Assembly: GCF_016862895.1 (NCBI RefSeq) | Contig: NZ_BONV01000025.1 | Span: forward strand, 141,258 to 205,257 | Origin: Planotetraspora kaengkrachanensis | GTDB taxonomy: Bacteria; Actinomycetota; Actinomycetes; Streptosporangiales; Streptosporangiaceae | DNA: 64,000 nucleotides | Direction of reading: 5' to 3' | Made by a program: the position numbers and the translations under genes | In this document: piece by piece, positions 1 through 8,466 of the stretch | Position numbering within the stretch: the first letter of the stretch is position 1 | Layout: each line of letters opens with the position of its first letter | Notes under the pieces: generated by a model | What the model was told of the DNA's origin: nothing | Database searches by the model: none | The model's input: only the letters and a program-made list of their open reading frames with translations

Positions 1-1
1 C

Positions 2-1282
2 GGGCTCGGGCTGACCGACAGCCAGGTGGGGCTCGCAGCCGGCGTCTACGTCGCCGGAGCCTGCCTGGGCGCCCTCCTCTTCGGCCACCTGACCGACATG
101 TTCGGCCGCAAGAAGCTCTTCCTCGTCACCCTCGCCGTCTACCTCGTCGCCACCGTCGCGACGGCGTTCTCCACCGAGGCCTGGTACTTCTACCTGTGCC
201 GGTTCTTCACCGGCGCCGGCATCGGCGGCGAGTACGCCGCGATCAACTCGGCGATCGACGAGCTGATCCCCGCACGCGTGCGGGGCACGGTCGACCTGGT
301 CGTCAACGGCTCCTTCTGGCTCGGCACCGCCGTCGGCGCGGCGATCGCCGTCCCGCTGCTCGATCCTGGCGTGCTCCCCGCCGACGTGGGCTGGCGGGTG
401 CTGTTCGGTCTCGGCGCGGTGCTGGGGATCGGCATCCTGCTGATCCGGAGGATGGTGCCGGAGAGCCCTCGCTGGCTGACCATCCACGGACGCGAGCGGG
501 AGGCCGAGGACATCGTCGGCGACATCGAAAGACAGGTCAGGGAGGACAGCGGCCAGGCGCTGGAGCCGCCCGCCGGGCAGATCAGGATCACCCAGCGGAC
601 GCACACCCCGCTGACCGAGGTGGCCGCCACGTTGCTGCGCCGCTACCCGAGGCGGACGGTCGTCGGGCTCGCGCTCTTCATCGGGCAGGCCTTCCTCTAC
701 AACGCGGTCTTCTTCACCTACGCGCTCGTGCTCGCCACGTTCTTCGACGTCCCCGACGTGAGCACGCCCTGGTACCTGATCCCCGTGGCCATCGGCAACT
801 TCCTCGGGCCGGTCCTGCTCGGCAGGTTCTTCGACTCGGTCGGCCGGCGCGCGCTGATCTCGGGCTCCTACATCCTGTCGGGCCTGCTCCTGCTGGGTAC
901 GGCGGCGCTCTTCCACGCCGGGGTCCTCTCCGCGGGGACGCTGACGGCCTGCTGGCTGGCGGTGTTCTTCTTCGCCTCCGCGGGAGCGAGCTCGGCCTAT
1001 CTGACGGTCTCGGAGATCTTCCCGATGGAGACCAGGGCCCTGGCGATCGCGCTGTTCTACGCGGTCGGGACGGGGCTGGGCGGCATCATCGGCCCCATCC
1101 TGTTCGGCCGCCTCGTGGAGAGCGGATCCGTGGACAACGTCGCGCTGGGGTACGTGACCGGGGCCCTGCTGATGATGGCCGCGGGCGCGGTCGAGTGGTT
1201 CTTGGGGGTGGAGGCGGCCAGGCGGTCGCTCGAGGACATCGCCCAGCCCTTGAGCGTCCAGGAGGAGCGGGTGGCGGGATGA
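2..1282 (+). CDS. MFS transporter, 5'-truncated by window edge
   Basis: Inner-membrane transporter of the major facilitator superfamily, nearest to the sugar-porter/metabolite:H+ symporter branch; the substrate cannot be read from sequence. The frame is open to the left edge, so the first residues are missing and the GTG at 26 is just an internal Val. Visible signatures are the loop 2-3 motif GHLTDMFGRKK, a central PESPRW motif, and the loop 8-9 motif DSVGRRA, with about eleven hydrophobic segments. It ends with a polar tail and a TGA. No downstream gene overlaps it, so any operon lies to the left. The superfamily call is secure; the subfamily call is inference. Confidence 0.85.
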   Translation, partial: GLGLTDSQVGLAAGVYVAGACLGALLFGHLTDMFGRKKLFLVTLAVYLVATVATAFSTEAWYFYLCRFFTGAGIGGEYAAINSAIDELIPARVRGTVDLVVNGSFWLGTAVGAAIAVPLLDPGVLPADVGWRVLFGLGAVLGIGILLIRRMVPESPRWLTIHGREREAEDIVGDIERQVREDSGQALEPPAGQIRITQRTHTPLTEVAATLLRRYPRRTVVGLALFIGQAFLYNAVFFTYALVLATFFDVPDVSTPWYLIPVAIGNFLGPVLLGRFFDSVGRRALISGSYILSGLLLLGTAALFHAGVLSAGTLTACWLAVFFFASAGASSAYLTVSEIFPMETRALAIALFYAVGTGLGGIIGPILFGRLVESGSVDNVALGYVTGALLMMAAGAVEWFLGVEAARRSLEDIAQPLSVQEERVAG

Positions 1283-1351
1283 CCGCCCACCGGGTGGGTA
1301 TCACCCTGTCTGATGCCGTAAATGTCGATATGTCATAAATTCGGGGGAATT

Positions 1352-1477
1352 ATGGCTGAGGCACCGAAGAAGAAGCACGCCAAGTCCACGGCGAAGGCGA
1401 AGAAGACGGCCATCAAGGAGGCCCGCTCGGTCAAGCAGGCCAAGAAGGACAGACGTACCGAAGCCGAAGGCGAGTGA
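1352..1477 (+). CDS. Small Lys/Ala-rich basic protein (41 aa)
   Basis: A short gene beginning ATG at 1352, preceded by a GGGGGA ribosome-binding site, and encoding 41 residues of which about a quarter are lysine, in clusters such as PKKKHAKSTAKAKK. Codon third positions are mostly G/C, as in neighbouring real genes. No domain is recognisable. The composition (very basic, low hydrophobicity, acidic last four residues) resembles small nucleic-acid- or ribosome-associated proteins, but that is inference. A perfect 16-bp stem terminator follows 20 bp downstream, supporting a separately transcribed monocistronic gene. Confidence 0.6.
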   Translation: MAEAPKKKHAKSTAKAKKTAIKEARSVKQAKKDRRTEAEGE

Positions 1478-1497
1478 CCGGCGATCCCGGCCGGCGC

Positions 1498-1532
1498 CGG
1501 AGTGCCCGCGAGCCAGGCTCGCGGGCACTCCG
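1498..1532 (+). terminator. Perfect 16-bp stem hairpin
   Basis: Inverted repeat with arms 1498-1513 and 1517-1532 and a CAG loop. It pairs perfectly over 16 bp and has no T-run. It lies 20 bp after the stop of the 41-aa gene. Actinomycete terminators often lack the U-tract, so a terminator is the most likely role. Confidence 0.75.
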
Positions 1533-1701
1533 CGTATCGGCGGCGGACAGCCCCGGCTCGCCGACCTGACCGCGGACGCCGGCGTCGAGACCGTCCACCT
1601 AGGAGAACGCGGCGGCCGTCCTGGAGCTATGACATTTGTCCTGATAAATAGGTGATCACCCCTACTGCTTTGATTGGGACACTTCAGGCAGAGTTGAGCA
1701 T

Positions 1702-2193
1702 GTGGAAACCACGACCCTCCGCCCCCCTCAGCACCGGGTGAGCCCCATCGCCCGGTGGTACTGGGCCGCGCACGCCGCCGTCGGCTGGCTGATCCTCGTC
1801 GCCGTCCAGGTCGTCTGGCTGATCGCCGACGGCGACGACATCCCTCTTCGCGTGGCCGGGCTCGTCGCCACCGTGGTCCTGGCGACGGCGCATGTCGTCG
1901 TCATGCCGGTGTGGCGTTATCGCGTCCACCGGTGGGAGGCCACCCCCGAGGCCGTCTACACCCAGTCGGGCTGGTTCAAGCAGGAATGGCGGATCGCCCC
2001 CGTTTCCAGAATCCAGACCGTCGACAGCGCCCGGGGACCTCTCGAGCAGCTGTTCCGGCTGGCCAACGTCACCGTCACGACGGCTTCCGCCGCGGGTCCC
2101 GTCCGCATCAGCGGGCTGGATCGCGAGACCGCGCAACGGCTCGTCGACGAACTCACCGCCAAGGCCCAAGCGACCGCCGGTGATGCCACGTGA
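1702..2193 (+). CDS. bPH_2 (YdbS-like) membrane protein
   Basis: 163-residue protein with two adjacent membrane segments near the N-terminus (about residues 22-42 and 47-68). A bacterial pleckstrin-homology (bPH_2, DUF304) fold follows, whose typical PVSRIQTVD stretch sits around residue 95. It starts at GTG 1702; the overlapping ATG at 1700 is out of frame. The downstream bPH_2 gene overlaps by four bases (GTGA), so the two are translationally coupled, as in the ydbS-ydbT pairs of many Gram-positives. Family members are membrane-associated; their biochemical role is not firmly established, although ydbST protects Bacillus against some amylase-type antimicrobials. Confidence 0.85.
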   Translation: METTTLRPPQHRVSPIARWYWAAHAAVGWLILVAVQVVWLIADGDDIPLRVAGLVATVVLATAHVVVMPVWRYRVHRWEATPEAVYTQSGWFKQEWRIAPVSRIQTVDSARGPLEQLFRLANVTVTTASAAGPVRISGLDRETAQRLVDELTAKAQATAGDAT

Positions 2194-3809
2194 CGACCGC
2201 GACGGTCACCGACTGGCGGCGGCTGAGCGTCCGGATGCTGGTGATCCACCCCATCCAGGAGGTCGTCCGGGCCGCGCCTGCCCTGCTCGGCCTCCTCGTG
2301 GCCGGATCGAGCAGCGGCGGCCACGGCCCCCTGTGGAGCCTGGTGGGCGTGGCGGTCACGGTCCTGCTCGGCACGATGCGCTGGTTCACGACCACCTATC
2401 GCATCACGCCCGAGCACGTGCAGGTGCGCAAGGGCCTGCTCCACCGCAAGGTGCTGACCGTGCCCCTCGACCGGGTCCGCACGGTCGACGTGACCTCCAA
2501 CATCCTGCATCGCGTGCTCGGGCTGGCCCGGGTCGAGGTGGGCACCGGCCGCTCCGACAGGAAGGGCGGCGGTGAACTCAAGCTCGACGCGCTCGCCGCC
2601 GCCGAGGCCGCCCACCTGCGCGTGGAGCTCCTGCACCGCGAGAACCGCACGGCCGCCCCGGCCGAGGGCACTGCCGTGGACCCCGCCACGGGCGCCCCCG
2701 CCGCACCGGTCGCCGTCCCGTGGCAGGCCGGCGTCGAGACGGAGCTCGCGGCCCTGCGGCCCGGCTGGATCCGGTTCGGGCCCTTCACGCTCTCCGGTCT
2801 CATCACCGTGGGCATCATCGCCGGTTTCGTCTCCCGGCTCGCGTCCGAGGGCAACGTGAACCTGGGGCAGATCACTCCCGTCAAGTCCACTCTGGGCTGG
2901 TTCGGGTCCCTCTCCCTGCCGCTGGAGATCGCGACCGCCGTCGTCGTGCTGACCGTGTTCGTCGCGATCGCCTCGACGCTGGGCTACGTCCTCGCCTTCT
3001 GGGGATTTCGGCTGACCCGCCACTCCAGTGGAACGCTGCACGTCAACCGTGGTCTCATCACCACGAGGGCGACCACCATCGAGGAGCGGCGCCTGCGCGG
3101 CCTCGAGTTCAGCGAGCCCCTGTTGCTGCGTGCCGTACGGGGAGCGCGCCTGATCGCCGTGACGACCGGGCTGCGCGTCGGCCAGGGGGCCCAGCGGGGC
3201 GGCTCGATGCTCCTGCCGCCCGCTCCCCGGCGCGAGGCGGAGTCCGTCGCGGTGCGGGTGCTCGGCGGCGACGCCGTCACGGTCTCCGGGCCGCTGACGC
3301 CGCACGGACCGGCGGCCCGGCGGCGCAGGTTCACCCGGGCCCTCGGCGTGGTCGTCTCGTGGACCGTGGTCTGCCTCGCGTTGTGGGAGTGGTCGGACCT
3401 GCCCGCCTGGACCTGGGTGGCCGGTCTCGCCCTGCTGCCGGTCACCGCGCTGATCGCGGCGGACCGCTACCGGAGCCTCGGCCACGCGCTCGTGGCCGGT
3501 CACCTGATCACCCGGTGGGGCTCCCTCGTGCGCAGGCGCGTGGCCCTGGAGTACGACGGGATCATCGGCTGGAACATCGAGCGCTCGTTCTTCCAGCGCC
3601 GCGCCGGGCTCGTCACGCTGACCGCCACCACCGCGGCCGGCCGCCAGGGGTATCGCGTGCAGGACGTCACGCTCGCCGAGGCGATCCGGCTCGCGTCCGC
3701 CGGCTCACCCGGACTGCTCGACCCCTTCGTGTCAGAGGGAACGCCGAGGCCGGAGCCACACGTCTCCGGCGGGCCGCCGGACCTGGCGCGACCCGTCGTC
3801 TCCGGCTGA
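2190..3809 (+). CDS. Multi-repeat bPH_2 (YdbT-like) membrane protein
   Basis: 539-residue membrane protein with bPH_2 domains (about 60-150, 265-340 and 430-500) separated by pairs of hydrophobic helices (about 25-60, 205-265, 375-415). Repeated signatures are PLDRVRTVDV in the first, TTIEERRLRGLEF in the second and YDGIIGWN in the third. This is the YdbT partner of the preceding YdbS-like gene, which it overlaps at GTGA. Length and architecture match the family. Function is probably envelope-related, by inference from the family and from membrane topology. Confidence 0.85.
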   Translation: MTTATVTDWRRLSVRMLVIHPIQEVVRAAPALLGLLVAGSSSGGHGPLWSLVGVAVTVLLGTMRWFTTTYRITPEHVQVRKGLLHRKVLTVPLDRVRTVDVTSNILHRVLGLARVEVGTGRSDRKGGGELKLDALAAAEAAHLRVELLHRENRTAAPAEGTAVDPATGAPAAPVAVPWQAGVETELAALRPGWIRFGPFTLSGLITVGIIAGFVSRLASEGNVNLGQITPVKSTLGWFGSLSLPLEIATAVVVLTVFVAIASTLGYVLAFWGFRLTRHSSGTLHVNRGLITTRATTIEERRLRGLEFSEPLLLRAVRGARLIAVTTGLRVGQGAQRGGSMLLPPAPRREAESVAVRVLGGDAVTVSGPLTPHGPAARRRRFTRALGVVVSWTVVCLALWEWSDLPAWTWVAGLALLPVTALIAADRYRSLGHALVAGHLITRWGSLVRRRVALEYDGIIGWNIERSFFQRRAGLVTLTATTAAGRQGYRVQDVTLAEAIRLASAGSPGLLDPFVSEGTPRPEPHVSGGPPDLARPVVSG

Positions 3810-3899
3810 ACGTCACATAGCATGACGGCGCCGCCCATCTCCGGACCTGGCAGGAGGGCTCCGGAGCCTGCGGGACGGCACCGGCGTTGGAGGTGCCCG

Positions 3900-4913
3900 A
3901 TGACTCGTTACGGCCCGATGTTCGGCCCCGACATCACCTTTCTCGGGGTCGGCCGCTGCGACCTGGAGGACGCGGAGACCTACGCCGGGGCGGACGTCGT
4001 CATCGTCGGGGCGCCCTTCGACGGCGGGACGTCACACCGTCCGGGCGCGCGGTTCGGGCCGAGCGCCATCCGGCAGGCCTGCTACCTCCCGCACGACGGG
4101 TCCCGGCCGAGCCTCGCCCTCCGCGTGGACGCGCTCCAGGATCTCCGGGTGCTCGACGCCGGCGACGTCGAGACCTACGCCGGCGACATCGAGGGCAGCC
4201 TGCGCGCGATCGAGGAGGCGGTCACCCGCGTCTCCGCCTCGGGCGCGATCCCCGTCGTGCTCGGCGGCGATCACACGGTGGCCCTGCCCGACGCCACCGG
4301 CGTGGCCCGCCACCACGGCTTCGGCCGGATCTCCATGCTGCACTTCGACGCCCACGCGGACACCGGCGACGTCGAGTTCGGGCACCTGCACGGCCACGGC
4401 CAGCCCATGCGCCGTCTGATCGAGTCCGGAGCGATCCGCGGCGACCGGTTCCTCCAGATCGGCCTGCGCGGCTACTGGCCCGGCCCCGACATCCTCGACT
4501 GGATGGCCGGGCAGAAGATGCGCTCCTACGAGATGAGCGAGATCGTCGCCCGCGGCCTGGACACGTGCCTCACCGAGGCGTACGGCATCGCGCTCGACGA
4601 CTGCGACGGCGTCTACCTGTCCGTCGACGTCGACGTCTGCGATCCCGGGCACGCCCCGGGCACCGGCACGCCCGAGCCGGGCGGCCTGTCCGCACGCCAA
4701 CTGCTCGACGCCGTGCGGCGGACCTGTTACGAACTGCCGGTCGTGGGCGTGGAGATCGTCGAGGTCGCCCCGCCGTACGACCACGCGGAGATCACGGCCT
4801 ACCTGGGGAACCGTGTCGTCCTCGAGGCCCTGTCCGCCATCGCCCGCCGGCGCAGGGACGCCGCGGACGGAACCCGCTGGGACCCCGCGCGCCCTCTGCT
4901 CGACGGCCGCTGA
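3900..4913 (+). CDS. speB: Agmatinase/ureohydrolase family enzyme
   Basis: Manganese ureohydrolase of the arginase/agmatinase family, which hydrolyses agmatine or a related guanidino compound to urea and an amine. All metal-binding motifs are present: GGDHTVALP, FDAHADTGD and SVDVDVCDPGHAPGTGTPEP. The last, with its GTGTPEPGG ending, is typical of agmatinase rather than arginase. ATG 3900 is chosen because GGAGG lies six bases upstream; this gives 337 residues. An in-frame GTG further upstream would add 26 unrelated residues. Guanidinobutyrase or guanidinopropionase activity cannot be excluded. No polyamine genes are adjacent. Confidence 0.85.
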   Translation: MTRYGPMFGPDITFLGVGRCDLEDAETYAGADVVIVGAPFDGGTSHRPGARFGPSAIRQACYLPHDGSRPSLALRVDALQDLRVLDAGDVETYAGDIEGSLRAIEEAVTRVSASGAIPVVLGGDHTVALPDATGVARHHGFGRISMLHFDAHADTGDVEFGHLHGHGQPMRRLIESGAIRGDRFLQIGLRGYWPGPDILDWMAGQKMRSYEMSEIVARGLDTCLTEAYGIALDDCDGVYLSVDVDVCDPGHAPGTGTPEPGGLSARQLLDAVRRTCYELPVVGVEIVEVAPPYDHAEITAYLGNRVVLEALSAIARRRRDAADGTRWDPARPLLDGR

Positions 4914-5006
4914 CTCGCCCGGAAGCGGTTGATTTACCGGAATCCGTGCCGCACACTACTCGCATGATCGGCGACCGGCTGATCACGCTACGTCGATCTG
5001 CGCGAC

Positions 5007-6164
5007 GTGCGTAGGGGTGTGCACCGGGGGCGGGTGGCGCTCCTGGCCGTCGTCGTCTCCTCCATGATGCTGAGCGTGCTCGGCCGGCTCTGGCACCTCC
5101 AGATCGTCGACGGCGCGTACTACGCGAGGGCGGCGGCGGACTCACGCGTCCGCACGGAGTCCCTGCCCGCGCCCGCCGGCCTCGTCCTCGCCGCCGACGG
5201 CAGCCCGCTGAGCTCCGGCGCCCTCGTCGGGCAGGGACTTGAGACCTGGTACCGCGCCGAACTGGCCGGCCGTGCGGGCGTGCGCCAACTGGCCGTCGAC
5301 AGCAGGGGGACGGTCACCGGAGTCATGGGCGAGAGCGCGGCCCTTCCGGGCAGCACGCTCACGACCAGCATCGACCCGCGGATCCAGCGCCTGGCCGAGC
5401 AGACGCTCGCGTCGGGCGCCGCGAAGACGGGGCGGGCCATCGGCGGCGCGGTGGTCGTGCTCGAGGCCTCGACCGGACGTGTGGCCGCTCTCGCCGGCCA
5501 TGCGGGCCGGGAGACCGCCGCCCGGCACGGCGGCGCCGCGGAGGTGGACACCGGCGGCCTTCCCTCGTCCGGGGCCCTGGTCGCGCGGCGCCCGCCCGGG
5601 TCCGCGCGGGTGATCACCTCACCTGCGGCGGCGACCGCGTTCGGCTTCGGCCGGCCGACCGGGATCGACCTGCCGAACGAGGCGGCCGGCGCCGTCCCGG
5701 ACCCCGCGCGGCATCCGGATCGGCCGTCGGCGTCCGGCCAGGACGAGGTCCTGGTCACGCCGCTCCAGCTCGCCAGGGCCTACGCGGCCGCCGTCAACGG
5801 CGGGACGCTCTTCAGCCCCCGGCTGGCCACGGCCCTGGTGCGGCCCGACGGCACGGTGGCGCGCACGGTGGTCCCGCCCGTCGACGGCCGCGTGGCGGTC
5901 TCCCCCGAGACCCTGCGCGGCGTACGGCACGCCCTGTCCGTGAACCTGTCCGTGAACCTGTCTGCGAGCCGGTCTTCTGACGGGACCCTCGACGCGTACG
6001 GCGGGCCCGGCGCGTCCTGGTCGGCGTGCTACGTCCCCGCCGGACGCTCCCGGTATGTCGTGGTCGTGATGGTGCCGTGGTCCGGACGCGACACGGCCGG
6101 GACGGCGGCGCGCGCGATGCGGGAGGGCATCCCTCGCCTCGCCGACGCCTCCACCGGGACATGA
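5007..6164 (+). CDS. Degenerate penicillin-binding protein, probably inactive
   Basis: 385-residue relative of PBP2/PbpA transpeptidases with an N-terminal membrane anchor (about residues 12-30) followed by the family's HLQIVDGAYYA stretch. The transpeptidase part is damaged. The catalytic SxxK region reads PGSARVI, so the Lys is lost. The segment that should carry SxN is missing: the sequence jumps directly to FGFGRPTGIDLP. The KTG motif is absent before SWSACYVP. The protein is therefore about 80-100 residues short and should not cross-link peptidoglycan. It overlaps the intact RodA-type gene at ATGA, suggesting retention as a structural partner rather than random decay. It includes a 12-bp triplication at 5933-5968 (LSVN repeats). 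Confidence 0.8.
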   Translation: MRRGVHRGRVALLAVVVSSMMLSVLGRLWHLQIVDGAYYARAAADSRVRTESLPAPAGLVLAADGSPLSSGALVGQGLETWYRAELAGRAGVRQLAVDSRGTVTGVMGESAALPGSTLTTSIDPRIQRLAEQTLASGAAKTGRAIGGAVVVLEASTGRVAALAGHAGRETAARHGGAAEVDTGGLPSSGALVARRPPGSARVITSPAAATAFGFGRPTGIDLPNEAAGAVPDPARHPDRPSASGQDEVLVTPLQLARAYAAAVNGGTLFSPRLATALVRPDGTVARTVVPPVDGRVAVSPETLRGVRHALSVNLSVNLSASRSSDGTLDAYGGPGASWSACYVPAGRSRYVVVVMVPWSGRDTAGTAARAMREGIPRLADASTGT

Positions 6165-7300
6165 ACGTCCCCGGGCCGCGCTCGCAGGCGTGGTGGGCGC
6201 CGTTCGCCCCGCGCACGCCCCTGGACGCGGGGCTGCTGCTCCCGGCGGGCGCCCTCGCGGCGATCGGCCTGCTGCTCCTGAGCTCGGCCACCCGGACCGA
6301 CCCCGGCTCGGCCCTCGTCCAGCGGCAGGGGCTCAGCGTCTGTCTCGGGCTTGCCCTCATGTGGGTCGTCTCCCGGGCGGAGCCGAAGGTCCTGAGGGCG
6401 TACGTCCCGGCCGTCTACCTGCTCGGGCTGGCCGCCCTGGTCGCGGTGCTGACCCCGCTGGGCCGCACGGTCAACGGCTCGCAGGCGTGGATCGCGCTCG
6501 GGCCCGGGCTGGGATTCCAGCCCTCCGAGTTCGCCAAGGTCTCGACGATCCTCACGCTGGCCGGCGTGCTGGGCGGGCGCGACGACGGCGGACGGCCAGG
6601 CGGCCGGGCCGTGCTCCTCGCCCTCACGCTGGCGGCTCCTCCGGTGATCCTGATCGCCCTGGAGCCCGACTTCGGCACGGCGCTCGTCTTCTGCGCCGTG
6701 ACGATCGGCATGATCACGGTGTCCGGGGCGCGGATGCGCTGGCTCGCCGGGATCGCCGCGCTGAGCGCTCTCGGCCTGGCCCTGATGTGGCGGCTGGACC
6801 TCGTCCGGCCCTACCAGCTGCGGCGGCTGTCGGTGCTGTTCCATCCCGAGGCCGATCCCCTGGGCTCGGGCTATCACGCCGCACAGTCGCGCATCGCGGT
6901 CGGCTCGGGCGAGGTGTTCGGTACCGGCCTGTTCCGGGGCGGGCAGACCGCCGGCCGCTTCGTCCCCGAGCAGCACACCGACTTCATCTTCACGGTGGCC
7001 GGCGAGGAGCTCGGTTTCCTCGGGACCGCGTCCATCGTGCTGCTGGTGACCCTGCTGCTGTGGCGCGGCCTGTGGATCACGGCCGTCAGCCCGTCGTCGT
7101 ATGGCACGGTGCTGGCCGGCGGAGTGGTCTGCTGGCTGGCGTTCCAGTCCTTCGTGAACCTGGGGATGACACTCGGCATCGTGCCGATCACAGGTCTGCC
7201 GCTCCCTTTCGTCTCGTACGGAGGCTCCGCCGTGATCGCGGCGTTGGCGGCCGTCGGCCTGCTGGACGCCGTCAAGCGGGCTCGCGAACCCGTGCCGTAG
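6161..7300 (+). CDS. SEDS family (RodA/FtsW/SpoVE) glycosyltransferase
   Basis: 379-residue polytopic protein of the SEDS family, which polymerises lipid II into glycan strands at the membrane together with a class B PBP. Characteristic motifs are WIALGPGLGFQPSEFAK in the extracellular loop, EPDFGTALVF, HTDFIFTVAGEELGFLG and the C-terminal PFVSYGGSA. All are intact, with about ten membrane helices. ATG 6161 overlaps the TGA of the degenerate PBP (ATGA), so the two are translationally coupled. The pairing normally means co-function in elongation or septation; here the PBP partner looks dead, so the SEDS enzyme may use another transpeptidase. Confidence 0.9.
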   Translation: MNVPGPRSQAWWAPFAPRTPLDAGLLLPAGALAAIGLLLLSSATRTDPGSALVQRQGLSVCLGLALMWVVSRAEPKVLRAYVPAVYLLGLAALVAVLTPLGRTVNGSQAWIALGPGLGFQPSEFAKVSTILTLAGVLGGRDDGGRPGGRAVLLALTLAAPPVILIALEPDFGTALVFCAVTIGMITVSGARMRWLAGIAALSALGLALMWRLDLVRPYQLRRLSVLFHPEADPLGSGYHAAQSRIAVGSGEVFGTGLFRGGQTAGRFVPEQHTDFIFTVAGEELGFLGTASIVLLVTLLLWRGLWITAVSPSSYGTVLAGGVVCWLAFQSFVNLGMTLGIVPITGLPLPFVSYGGSAVIAALAAVGLLDAVKRAREPVP

Positions 7301-7315
7301 GGCAGGCTTGGGGGA

Positions 7316-8416
7316 ATGCGGAGCAAGCTGGGCGGCAGGGTGGCGGAGGCGGCGGAGATCGCGCTGGCGACCCGGAAACTTGTGACGGCCCTCGACGTTC
7401 TGACCGGCCTGCGCTGGCTGCGCGGCCGCGACGTGGACACCTGGCGGCAGGGACGGGCGGCCGACCTGGAACGGCTGGCGGCCGTCGACGCCTCGCGCAT
7501 GGCGGAGGCGATCGAGCACCTGCGGGAGTGGGCGGTCGGCGGTGGCCTGGTCCCCGGCGAGGCCGCCTACATCTCCGCGGGCAGGGACCGGCGGCCGCTG
7601 CGCTTCACGGCTTCGGGCAGCGACGAGCTTGAGCGCTCGTTCCGCGTCCAGTGGGTGTCACCGGAAATGAGCGAGGCGGCCCGCCGTCGTCTCGAGGAAC
7701 GGCAGAACCGCGCGCCGGACCTGGTGGCCGTCGCGCCGGTCGAATCGTGGACCTGCGCCGGCTGCGGGGCGACGACGCGTGTGGACGCGGCGCCCGCCGG
7801 CGAGCGGGCGGCGGACCCGGCCGGATTCATGATCACGGAATCGGACCGGCCGTACTGCCTGACCTGTTCGGACATGGACCACTTGTTCTTCCTCCCCTCG
7901 GGCGACGCCGCGCTCAGCCGCCGGGCCAAGAAGGGCAGCGGCCTGTCGGCCGTCGTCGTCCGGTTCAACCGCCGGCGCAAGCGCTACGAGCGGCTCGGAA
8001 TCCTGGTCGAGGAGGCGGCGCTCGCGTCGGCCGAGGAGCAGTGCCTCGCCGACGAGGAGGTGCGGCTCCGCCGCCGCGAGCGCGACCGGGAACGGCGTGT
8101 GGGCGAGGACGTGACGTTCCAGGCGGCCATGGCCGCGGAGATCCTCCGCCTGTTCCCCGGCTGCCCGCCCGATCGCGCGGAGTCCGTGGCCGGCCACGCC
8201 GGGCAGCGCGGAAGCGGCAGGGTCGGCAGGACGGCGGCCGCCCGGGTCCTCGACGAGAACGCGATCACGCTCGCGGTGGTCGCGAGCGTGCGCCACCTGG
8301 ACACCGACTACGACCGCCTGCTGATGTCCGGCGTCCCCCGGATGGAGGCGCGTGACCGGATCCGTTCCCGCGTCGAGGAGGTCCTGACGGACTGGCGGAG
8401 CGCTCCGCGGCGCTGA
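7316..8416 (+). CDS. DUF2293 domain protein
   Basis: 366-residue cytoplasmic protein with the C-terminal DUF2293 region (about residues 245-340, including the FPGCPPDRAESVAGHA stretch). A central CAGCGATT...CLTC pair of cysteine motifs could bind zinc (about residues 146-185). The region in between is Arg/Glu-rich. ATG 7316 follows GGGGGA. The molecular function is unknown in the family. It follows the SEDS gene by 15 bp and may share its transcript. Confidence 0.75.
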   Translation: MRSKLGGRVAEAAEIALATRKLVTALDVLTGLRWLRGRDVDTWRQGRAADLERLAAVDASRMAEAIEHLREWAVGGGLVPGEAAYISAGRDRRPLRFTASGSDELERSFRVQWVSPEMSEAARRRLEERQNRAPDLVAVAPVESWTCAGCGATTRVDAAPAGERAADPAGFMITESDRPYCLTCSDMDHLFFLPSGDAALSRRAKKGSGLSAVVVRFNRRRKRYERLGILVEEAALASAEEQCLADEEVRLRRRERDRERRVGEDVTFQAAMAAEILRLFPGCPPDRAESVAGHAGQRGSGRVGRTAAARVLDENAITLAVVASVRHLDTDYDRLLMSGVPRMEARDRIRSRVEEVLTDWRSAPRR

Positions 8417-8431
8417 CCACCGGATCCGGCG

Positions 8432-8459
8432 GTTCCGATCGGGCGGGTCGGATCGGAAC
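8432..8459. terminator. Bidirectional hairpin between convergent genes
   Basis: Arms GTTCCGATC (8432-8440) and GATCGGAAC (8451-8459) form a nine-bp stem. It lies between the ends of the DUF2293 gene (+) and the Ser/Thr kinase gene (-), where a shared terminator is expected. Confidence 0.55.
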
Positions 8460-8466
8460 GGCCGGC

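Noticed and set aside
4964..5014. 16-residue frame before the degenerate PBP
   Set aside because: No ribosome-binding site, no conservation argument and too short to support.
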